From: Candidatus Aquicultor sp.
GTDB taxonomy: Bacteria; Actinomycetota; Aquicultoria; Aquicultorales; Aquicultoraceae
Length of the DNA stretch: 52,156 bases
Direction of reading: 5' to 3'
Assembly: GCA_030682615.1 (NCBI GenBank)
Contig: JAUXNY010000099.1
Coordinates: 1-52,156 of the forward strand
In this document: positions 35,786-44,403 of the stretch, one piece after another
Layout of the letters: each line of letters starts with the position of its first letter
Position numbering within the stretch: the stretch's first letter is position 1
Position numbers and translations under genes: made by a program
The notes under the pieces: generated by a model
What the model saw: only the letters and a program-made list of their open reading frames with translations
Database searches by the model: none
What the model was told of the DNA's origin: nothing

Positions 35786-35814
35786 ATTATATTAAATTTG
35801 TGTTACGTTGTCAA
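35786..35814 (-). promoter_or_regulatory. Consensus sigma-70 promoter of the GOGAT operon
   Basis: On the minus strand TTGACA (35809-35814), a 17-base spacer and TATAAT (35786-35791) match the sigma-70 consensus in every base. A GTAAC element in the spacer resembles a GlnR half-site. Transcription would run left through the leader terminator to the glutamate synthase genes. Confidence 0.8.
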
Positions 35815-35994
35815 ACGCTGAAATCCATCAAAAACGTAGTCGAAACAGATTCGTTGCCTCATATAAAAAGTACTTGAACTTTCAACATTTTTCAATCACA
35901 GCGCTGTCTTGCCATCACAAAGACTATAGCGTATGGTTTGAATTAGCAGTTATAAACACAAGAAATACGTTTGATAAGGACAAGAGTACCACTC

Positions 35995-36084
35995 ATGAAA
36001 TTACCGAAACTGTATCTGGAAACATCAGTCTGGAATTTTTATTATGCAGAGCCGATAACGCCCATGGAGGTTTCAGATGAGTAA
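35995..36084 (+). pseudogene. Truncated PIN-domain toxin fragment
   Basis: The 29-residue frame starts MKLPKLYLETSVWNFYYAE, the typical first strand of a PIN-domain ribonuclease with its leading acidic region, but ends in TAA shortly afterwards, where a full PIN protein needs about 130 residues. The remainder is not found downstream. It overlaps the start of the following small gene by eight bases. A deletion in a toxin-antitoxin locus is the simplest account. Confidence 0.45.
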
Positions 36085-36265
36085 GTATGACAAGTCGCTA
36101 ACTGAAGTGTGGAAATGGAAGGAAAGCGTTTATCAAGACGTAAAAGATTTAACACCCAAAGAGTTCATCGATAAAATTAAACGTGATGCAGATCAGGTGT
36201 TGAAAGAGAGCGCGATTGAGTTGGAAACAATCCCAGCGAAAGAAGACCGTCGCAAGACCGGCTAG
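36077..36265 (+). CDS. Small antitoxin-like protein
   Basis: A 62-residue acidic-basic protein, SKYDKSLTEVWKWKESVYQD at its start, then KDLTPKEFIDKIKRDADQVL. It resembles small partners encoded beside PIN toxins, but I cannot assign a family firmly. The ATG at 36077 has GGAGG six bases upstream, so it is well placed for translation. With its toxin broken, it may be a leftover or act on a toxin elsewhere. The 135 bases between it and the CRISPR array hold nothing I can identify. Confidence 0.5.
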   Translation: MSKYDKSLTEVWKWKESVYQDVKDLTPKEFIDKIKRDADQVLKESAIELETIPAKEDRRKTG

Positions 36266-36400
36266 TATTCAGAGGACTAGATCATAACCCTAGCTGATAC
36301 GAGCTAAATTATTTCTTGATAAGTGATACGGCACTGTTCTTGAGCAATAAGAATTGGTAATACCTCAAGGACTCGAGTCGGGCACCGCATCCTAAGTATT

Positions 36401-36558
36401 GTTCATCCACGCCCCTGCGCGAGGGGCGACCCGATACCACCGTGCATGCAGTCGCGGATACGACGTTTCAATCCACGCCCCTGCGCGAGGGGCGACGCCG
36501 AGGACGCGGCAACCATATGCGACATGACAGTTTCAATCCACGCCCCTGCGGGGAACTT
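36401..36558 (-). CRISPR. I-C-type repeats and chimeric I-C/I-E repeat at the leader-distal end of the array
   Basis: Three repeat units differ from the rest. 36401-36430 is a 30-base unit GTTCATCC + ACGCCCCTGCGCGAGGGGCGAC; 36465-36496 is a 32-base unit beginning GTTTCAATCC with the same end, a standard type I-C repeat in shape; 36530-36558 begins as the I-C repeat (GTTTCAATCCACGCCCCTGC) and ends as the I-E repeat (GGGGAACTT). Spacers between them are 34, 33 and 32 bases. The hybrid is 29 bases long and keeps the 61-base phase of the I-E array. Confidence 0.85.
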
Positions 36559-36590
36559 AAAAAACACATACGACGTGGTGTAGTTTGTCG

Positions 36591-38388
36591 CGGTTCATCC
36601 CCGCGCCTGCGGGGAACTTTTACGGTTTCTGCGCTCCGACAATATTACTACCGGTTCATCCCCGCGCCTGCGGGGAACTTGTTCCAACCTTCGTCAAGTC
36701 CGAAAAGATAAGCGGTTCATCCCCGCGCCTGCGGGGAACTTGGCGTGTTAGTGCCTGCCACGTTGCGGACAACCGGTTCATCCCCGCGCCTGCGGGGAAC
36801 TTGTTGCAATGGTGCTGATTATAGATGCCGTCGCCGGTTCATCCCCGCGCCTGCGGGGAACTTTTTAAACTCTTCCGTCTCACGAACAGGGTCTCCGGTT
36901 CATCCCCGCGCCTGCGGGGAACTTTTTTATAATGTTGTCTCCGACCAGCGCCAGCGCGGTTCATCCCCGCGCCTGCGGGGAACTTTACCTATTTTGGCTA
37001 TATGGCGATAATGTGGGCGGTTCATCCCCGCGCCTGCGGGGAACTTGATTTACCCTCCATCATAAAATCAAATGTTCTCGGTTCATCCCCGCGCCTGCGG
37101 GGAACTTTCCAGCAAGTTGATTAAGTAGAGACTGGCGACCGGTTCATCCCCGCGCCTGCGGGGAACTTGCTCTGATTGAAACGGGGGAGAGGGGGGCTGG
37201 CGGTTCATCCCCGCGCCTGCGGGGAACTTTCGGCTGCAAGTTTGAGCCTATCCTCGATAACCGGTTCATCCCCGCGCCTGCGGGGAACTTTCATCGGCAC
37301 GATCACAGAGCCTCTATATTACCGGTTCATCCCCGCGCCTGCGGGGAACTTTCAATAACTAGCGCTAATTGAGCTAGCCCCAACGGTTCATCCCCGCGCC
37401 TGCGGGGAACTTACTCTGATAACGCCCATGTACCACAAGTTCGGCGGTTCATCCCCGCGCCTGCGGGGAACTTTTTACCGAGTTCGAGCCGTCACTGATT
37501 TCGTACGGTTCATCCCCGCGCCTGCGGGGAACTTTTCTTCATGTTTTCTCTGGCAGCAGGCGAAAGCGGTTCATCCCCGCGCCTGCGGGGAACTTGATAC
37601 GCTGACAGCCCAGACCGCGGCCAAGGCCGGTTCATCCCCGCGCCTGCGGGGAACTTACGGGCTCAGGGAATCGCGAATGGTACTGTTACGGTTCATCCCC
37701 GCGCCTGCGGGGAACTTGGAGGGTGTTACAAGCCCCTCCGTTGAAAAATCGGTTCATCCCCGCGCCTGCGGGGAACTTATCCAAAACCAACACGCCACCG
37801 CTCATATCATCGGTTCATCCCCGCGCCTGCGGGGAACTTATCTATTCGCACAATGTCTACATGCTGCATGACGGTTCATCCCCGCGCCTGCGGGGAACTT
37901 AGACCGACAACAATCATCAGCATCTGCACAAGCGGTTCATCCCCGCGCCTGCGGGGAACTTGCCGCATTGCGGATGTCGTCGGCCTTGTTGAGCGGTTCA
38001 TCCCCGCGCCTGCGGGGAACTTTTGGGGTGGGCCGGGGCTATCGCTACGGTAGGCGGTTCATCCCCGCGCCTGCGGGGAACTTAGTTTTGTCATGCCTTC
38101 GTCCTCCTCAGTTGTCGGTTCATCCCCGCGCCTGCGGGGAACTTGGAACAAGCGTTGATGTGCTGGGGCATTCTGCCGGTTCATCCCCGCGCCTGCGGGG
38201 AACTTGCCACCTACATTAATCGTAGCATCATTAATCACGGTTCATCCCCGCGCCTGCGGGGAACTTAGCAAGGAGCGCACCAAAATAAAATGTAGCCGCG
38301 GTTCATCCCCGCGCCTGCGGGGAACTTCTCTAAGGTGGTTGCCGTTCCATCAGCTATCGCGGTTCATCCCCGCGCCTGCGGGGAACTT
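36591..38388 (-). CRISPR. Type I-E CRISPR array, 30 repeats
   Basis: Thirty identical-looking 29-base repeats occur with a strict 61-base period and 29 spacers of 32 bases. On the plus strand each begins CGGTTCATCC and ends GCGGGGAACTT; on the minus strand the order is AAGTTCCCCGC...GGGGATGAACCG, with a CCCCGC/GCGGGG hairpin as Cas6e needs. The cas operon and leader lie to the right, so transcription runs leftwards and the newest spacers are near 38388. I could not match any spacer to a target by eye. Confidence 0.98.
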
Positions 38389-38510
38389 ACCAAACATAGG
38401 TTCGTTCATCTTACGACACTTCAAGTGTGCGCTTCTGCTGTTTTTCTAAACTATTATCCATTTGTGCAATTAAGTATCTACTATACATAACGCCACAAAA
38501 CCGCTTATCT
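38389..38510 (-). promoter_or_regulatory. CRISPR leader region
   Basis: An AT-rich stretch of 122 bases between the last repeat and the cas2 stop codon. Adjacent to cas2 and the identical repeats, it is in the position of the leader where new spacers are added and from which the array is transcribed. No individual promoter boxes were assigned. Confidence 0.7.
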
Positions 38511-39722
<1,212 letters not shown>

Positions 39723-39726
<4 letters not shown>

Positions 39727-40391
39727 ACCCGCCTCACCAGCATTAGTCCACAGCCAAAGCCCTTAGCAGGGCCGATCCCTCTATATAATGTTTCAAGAAA
39801 CAGCTCTGGCTCAGTAACCGTCAGCACTCCGTTAAAATCCAATGTGCTGAGACTTACCTGTTTATTGCCCTTCCCTTTGAAAAATCGATGCTGTTGGTAA
39901 CCATCTACACGAATATGTTCCGGCATAAATGCGAACCCACATCTTGCCGCACGAGCGGAAAGCCAATTGCTTCCTTCCTCCTGTGTTAGCAAAGAAAGCA
40001 ACCTAGACTCGCCCTGCTCCCGCAGACGGGATTTAGCCTCCATAACAACATCATGTCGATGCTGCTTGTTTTCTTCATCCCTTTTTGAACAAATAGGATT
40101 CGCACGCAGCATGAAAGATAAGCGCTGCCCAGCACTGAGTTTCGGGCTGTATTCCTTGCTTTTAACTTCCCAATCTCCGGTGATAACACTTGGTTTCCGC
40201 TCCGAAACAGTGTAGAACGTCGGCCAATTATCAACGGTTTCATGGCGATAGAGAAAATCTCGACGGCGATCAGGGTTGTCGGCGAACAGATTCCAGATGA
40301 GACGATGCAACTGGTAGCCGTCCCCTTTGGTTAGCGCAAATACATCGCGGGGCGACATATTCCTACCAAGTTTTATCACACTTAAAAACAT
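39723..40391 (-). CDS. cas6e: CRISPR pre-crRNA endonuclease Cas6e (CasE)
   Basis: Cas6e cuts pre-crRNA at the base of each repeat hairpin and stays bound as part of Cascade. The 222-residue protein has FLSVIKLGRN at its start, YQLHRLIWNLFADNPDRRRDFLYR (with the conserved histidine), and the glycine-rich GIGPAKGFGCGLMLVRRV close to the end, a Cas6e hallmark. ATG 40391 follows GGGGGAG by five bases. The strongly paired array repeat fits it as substrate. Confidence 0.95.
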
Positions 40392-40393
40392 GT

Positions 40394-41110
40394 CTACTCC
40401 CCCTTTCGTATAGTACAATGATTCTCGCGCCGCTCGCCGAATTGCCAGCGTGTACGGGAAAGCGGCGCATCGCGGCGCGTTATAACGTGCTCGCGCTCAA
40501 ACCCACTCGTCTGTTCCTCTTCCCAGTAGATAGAGGCATGGGAACCCTGTATGATCCCGGGCAATTCGTCATCATCGAAAATCACGGTTGCCAATGCGTC
40601 CCTAAGCGTTGCAGCACTAACGACTCGCGGCTGAAGTGGCAATGCCAAAGGGCACGATTTTCGTCCGAGATAGAGGGTGAATATCGGTTTCAGTAGTGCG
40701 TCAGCAAGTTGCTGAGCAGTGAACGCCGCTCCCTTGCGCATACTGATTGCCACAGTATAGGCGGCATCACAGCGGTAGTCACGGCTGGAAAGAATAGTGT
40801 TGAGACCATCAACCGCAAGCTCGGAACGCCGCGTGTAATGAGTGATGCCCTTCTTGGCAGAAGGAACCTGGCTAGTATGATAATCACGAAGTAGCGTTCC
40901 CATGGCATCCACTCGCACAGCAAATGAACAAGCTTCGGCCAGCGACTTTTGTCGTTCTGCTTCGTCTCTGCGGATACCAAGGGCTGCCGCTAGCAAACCG
41001 ATAATCGCCGACTTTGATGGATGAGCGAAACTGGGTCGGTATTCCCCCACAGCAATATCGCCCCATGCTGCTAATGGACCATACAGGCGAAAGATAAGAT
41101 AGTCTTGCAT
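40394..41110 (-). CDS. cas5e: Cascade subunit Cas5e (CasD)
   Basis: Cas5e caps the 5' handle of the crRNA in Cascade. The 238-residue protein starts MQDYLIFRLYGPLAAWGDIA and continues with RPSFAHPSKSAIIGLLAAALGIRRDE, the typical Cas5 segment with its glycine-rich loop. The C-terminal domain (about 150-238) is less conserved. It lies between cas7e and cas6e with gaps of two to four bases. Intact in all visible respects. Confidence 0.95.
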   Translation of the reverse strand: MQDYLIFRLYGPLAAWGDIAVGEYRPSFAHPSKSAIIGLLAAALGIRRDEAERQKSLAEACSFAVRVDAMGTLLRDYHTSQVPSAKKGITHYTRRSELAVDGLNTILSSRDYRCDAAYTVAISMRKGAAFTAQQLADALLKPIFTLYLGRKSCPLALPLQPRVVSAATLRDALATVIFDDDELPGIIQGSHASIYWEEEQTSGFEREHVITRRDAPLSRTRWQFGERRENHCTIRKGE

Positions 41111-41114
41111 AGCA

Positions 41115-42173
41115 TTACTCCGTCACGAATGTGGTAATGTCGTTCAGGCTGCCTTTGCCGGTTTCGGCGTTCATAATTATTGGGTCGCCTACCGCACAGG
41201 GACCGTAGACCTTTTCCATGTTTGCGCGCTTTGCCTCCAATGTTGCAATCGCCTCATTCATGACATCCTCACCGCGCACCGGCTTAAGAAAGGCTATGGA
41301 AAGAGAGCGGGGCTGCTGATCGCCTTTTTCGGCCATGATGTATGATGCATAGGCACGCGAGGCGAAGCTGTTCTGTTTACCGTTGGGGGCAACTTTCGCA
41401 GCGGACTCAACCAGCGCCGTAAGGGTCTTCTTTGCAAGGTCTTTGTCCCCGCCAAGGTTTTCTTCTAGCAAATCTCGATTAATGCATAGGTAGAGATAGA
41501 ATACACCGGAAGCGAACTCAGTCTCGCCGATGTGTGCCGCACCGGCGTCTTCTTCTCCTTTATTTAGGTCATCGACGGCGGTAAAGTAATCGTCTTCGAC
41601 GGCTACTTCGTGAACGGTGACGGCATGAGCCACCTGCACGGCGGCTTCAGTGTTGTAAGCTGGTGCGCTTGCCAGCATCCTGCCAAACATAGCAATATCT
41701 GCGGCGGTATGCTTTTTCATGAGCAACGAAAGGTCTTCTTGAGAAGGTGCCGTGTTGCTTGAAGCCAACTTGGCAGCTAAACAAAAAATGCCTTCTTTCT
41801 CTTCGGGGCTGAAATGAGCAAGCTGCTCAATCTCAAGATCTTCAAGTATTTTTGCAGCATTTTCTTTTTTGCTTTTGCCGAATACCTCGGCAATTTTCTT
41901 GGCCCACTCCTTTGCATGCCCTTCGGCGACATTCTTCTTGCGCAGCTCATTATAGACTTCAACGCCCATAGTCTTGGTGCGAATTCCGATATGGCTCTTT
42001 AGCGCTTCTGCAAACATATCCGACGTTCTCCAGGCGCGCTTGAGACTTTGTGAAGACACCCTCAGCCTGGTCTTGCCGCCCATGACTGCAGTCTTGGGTC
42101 GCCCTAAGTCATCCCGATTTAGATTGGATGGCGGATACGAGGTCAACAGATGCAACTGGACAAATGTACTCAT
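41115..42173 (-). CDS. cas7e: Cascade backbone subunit Cas7e (CasC)
   Basis: Cas7e polymerises along the crRNA spacer to form the Cascade backbone. The 352-residue protein starts MSTFVQLHLLTSYPPSNLNR, followed by the family motif LRVSSQSLKRAWR. AVQVAHAVTVHEVAVEDDYFTAVDDL marks the central fold and ASGVFYLYLCINRDLL the later strands. It is the middle gene of the effector part and its length is normal. Confidence 0.96.
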   Translation of the reverse strand: MSTFVQLHLLTSYPPSNLNRDDLGRPKTAVMGGKTRLRVSSQSLKRAWRTSDMFAEALKSHIGIRTKTMGVEVYNELRKKNVAEGHAKEWAKKIAEVFGKSKKENAAKILEDLEIEQLAHFSPEEKEGIFCLAAKLASSNTAPSQEDLSLLMKKHTAADIAMFGRMLASAPAYNTEAAVQVAHAVTVHEVAVEDDYFTAVDDLNKGEEDAGAAHIGETEFASGVFYLYLCINRDLLEENLGGDKDLAKKTLTALVESAAKVAPNGKQNSFASRAYASYIMAEKGDQQPRSLSIAFLKPVRGEDVMNEAIATLEAKRANMEKVYGPCAVGDPIIMNAETGKGSLNDITTFVTE

Positions 42174-42227
42174 ATTTTTAGTCTCCTTCGATTATATGAA
42201 ATTTAGTTGAATCAGCCTTAGAGGCTA

Positions 42228-42728
42228 TTACGCTTCTTCGGGTGCCCTTGAATAATAATCGAACGCCCACTGCTTGCGGGTCCTATCGTTCCAGAAGTAA
42301 ACGCTCTGGACAAGGCTCTGAAGGTTTGTCGTGCCTCCCAACAGAGCGATGATTCGAGCCATGGCGGTAAATAAGTCGTCCTTTTCCTGCACTTTTAACA
42401 ACCGCCGAAAACGTAACCCGCTGACCCTGGCAGAGCCATCTGATTTGCCGGTTGCCATCTGCTCAGCAATGGAACTTCCCTCACTATTTGACTTAATCCG
42501 AGCAGCAAGCCCAACAATAAGGGCCAAACCGTTATCGTCAACTGAACCGAAACGGCTGACAGCCCATCGTAAACGATGATACGCTGGTGAAAATACAACC
42601 TCAGTAAGGCTGCGACAGCGCCGAAGCACAGCCCGATCGCCACGGTTATTTTCCAACTCCCTCCACCAATCTGTTAGTGCCTTGAATTCGGGCGAATCTA
42701 TGTCAAACCGCAGATACGAGAAACTCAT
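42228..42728 (-). CDS. cse2: Cascade small subunit Cse2 (CasB, Cas11e)
   Basis: Cse2 forms the inner belly of Cascade and stabilises the displaced DNA strand. The 166-residue, helix-rich protein includes FKALTDWWRELENNRGDRAVLRRCRSLTEV and GSARVSGLRFRRLLKVQEKDDLF, both typical of the family. The ATG at 42728 fits the upstream region (AGGAGGTAGC); an upstream in-frame start would add eight residues and is less likely. Confidence 0.93.
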   Translation of the reverse strand: MSFSYLRFDIDSPEFKALTDWWRELENNRGDRAVLRRCRSLTEVVFSPAYHRLRWAVSRFGSVDDNGLALIVGLAARIKSNSEGSSIAEQMATGKSDGSARVSGLRFRRLLKVQEKDDLFTAMARIIALLGGTTNLQSLVQSVYFWNDRTRKQWAFDYYSRAPEEA

Positions 42729-42780
42729 GCTACCTCCTTTCGCTTTGTGCAAATCCTAACCTCGACTTTAACTATATCTA

Positions 42781-44403
42781 TCATTTTGCTGCTTCCTTAT
42801 TCTTCTTACCCTTACCTGATGCCTGCTGTTCTACCGGCAAGCCCAGAAGCTCTTTAATTCTATTGCTTCTATTGAAAAACTCCAGTTCTCGCCGAGCCAT
42901 AACGACTCTTTTGGGATCGGCATCCTCGATCGGCCCTTCCCAAGCATAGGCATCAAAAAGCTTCGACGCCTCATTACAGAGAACGGCATGCCACGCTTTA
43001 AGGGTCTCCGTGCCGTCGTTGGCTGATTCAAGGGCTGTTTTCAGATTACGTAACGCCTCATAAAATGCTGGTTCGGTGTTCTGCCAGAAACTATTATCTA
43101 TAAACGAGGTGTCACCCTTCACATCACTGTAGCGCTTGAACCAAGCCTTTTTTACGGCAGTCCGCGCATTTCTAGCAATCGCTGCAGCCGCATTAACCAT
43201 ACCGGCCACAGAATGCTCATACTCGCCCCGTACAGATGTCTCCACGTAGAGCAGGGGCATTTTTGCTTCGTACCAACAGCGAGCTTTCATATTATCCATG
43301 TCGAACCCAAAAGCCCACAACCGAAATTGCCAGTCTTGAAGTTTTCCCAGTCGGCCTTCCCGAAATTCATGAACAATACGGGCAGGCACTCGACGTTCTT
43401 CTGTATTTTCTTGTACAATACCAAGCCAGTGCCGGTAACTAACGCCGCTTGGTTGCGCATGGATAGGCAGCGGGAGGCCGTCTTTGTAACGGTACGGAGA
43501 AAGGGGGTGCAGCCAAGCACCTGTGAAGTTCATTCCATAATTCTTGTCTTGATAACCTTGGATTAAGTGGCCAGATGACGTGCCGCACATATAGCATACA
43601 CCCGCCTTCAAAGAGTCTAAATTCAACTTGATTCGGCGTGACATCCCCCAAAACACCATTGCCGGGTGGGCGTCTTCGGGAGTGACATCGATACCTTTTG
43701 CACCTTCGCCGACTCTGGTTTTCCCTAGCCAAGGAAACTTGTCGCTCTCATCTATCCGGGCCGTGTTGCCGCAAGTCCGTAGAAAAACATCGTTTTCTAA
43801 TACATTGAGCCAAATCAAATGCCAGAGCATGTTGTGGCCTTGATCACCAAGCACAAGTGTCGTTAATGGACCTCCGCCACGTAACGACGTCCTAAAACCC
43901 ACGCCACCAGTGGGCGCATTAGTCTGCATCGTAAACAAAGCCGTCGCGCAGCAGGACGGACACATGGCATTGACGGTGTCACGTTTCACAAAATGGTCAG
44001 TGTTTTTCTTAAGTGCGTTCTCTCCTGGCATATCTATCAATAAACTGCCAATGCCTCTTTCTTCGACCTCCAGCTTCTCGCTATCCTGCATGAACCTTGC
44101 TCCATCCCCGCCAAGTTCAAGGGCATGCCGAACAGTTGAAAACTTTTCCTGCAACTCCACCGACGCAGGTGGCTTTAAAAGCTCCTTCTTCCATTCGATT
44201 CTGTTGGCAGGAGCTGCCACCGTCTGCACGAGCCCAATGAGGAATTGGATAAGCGCGCCGTTAAAATCTGGTCGTGGGGCATTCAGTGCAACAACAGGGT
44301 TAACATCAAAATCGGAAGTCACCTGCCAGGGTGCAATCATCATTTCTGTTCCATCGCGTCGTTTAACTGGAATCCACTTTTCATCTATAAGATTGAACTG
44401 CAT
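42781..44403 (-). CDS. cse1: Cascade large subunit Cse1 (CasA, Cas8e)
   Basis: Cse1 recognises the protospacer-adjacent motif and recruits Cas3. The 540 residues begin FNLIDEKWIPVKRRDGTEMMI, the usual start, and include a zinc-binding set MCPSCCAT and CYMCGTSSGHLIQGYQDKNY. GAWLHPLSPYRYKDGLPLPIHAQPSG is the central conserved segment. It starts at ATG 44403, the base next to the cas3 stop, so cas3 and cse1 are coupled. The lysine-rich tail is not conserved. Confidence 0.95.
   Translation of the reverse strand: MQFNLIDEKWIPVKRRDGTEMMIAPWQVTSDFDVNPVVALNAPRPDFNGALIQFLIGLVQTVAAPANRIEWKKELLKPPASVELQEKFSTVRHALELGGDGARFMQDSEKLEVEERGIGSLLIDMPGENALKKNTDHFVKRDTVNAMCPSCCATALFTMQTNAPTGGVGFRTSLRGGGPLTTLVLGDQGHNMLWHLIWLNVLENDVFLRTCGNTARIDESDKFPWLGKTRVGEGAKGIDVTPEDAHPAMVFWGMSRRIKLNLDSLKAGVCYMCGTSSGHLIQGYQDKNYGMNFTGAWLHPLSPYRYKDGLPLPIHAQPSGVSYRHWLGIVQENTEERRVPARIVHEFREGRLGKLQDWQFRLWAFGFDMDNMKARCWYEAKMPLLYVETSVRGEYEHSVAGMVNAAAAIARNARTAVKKAWFKRYSDVKGDTSFIDNSFWQNTEPAFYEALRNLKTALESANDGTETLKAWHAVLCNEASKLFDAYAWEGPIEDADPKRVVMARRELEFFNRSNRIKELLGLPVEQQASGKGKKNKEAAK

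Noticed and set aside
35808-36080. 90-residue plus-strand frame left of the antitoxin-like gene
   Set aside because: No recognisable composition or ribosome binding site; it overlaps the GOGAT promoter and the PIN fragment, which is better supported in another frame.
36442-38449. Several open frames through the CRISPR array with recurring peptides such as GSSPRLRGT and RFIPAPAGN
   Set aside because: They are translations of the 29-base repeat in three frames; the 61-base period gives open frames by chance.
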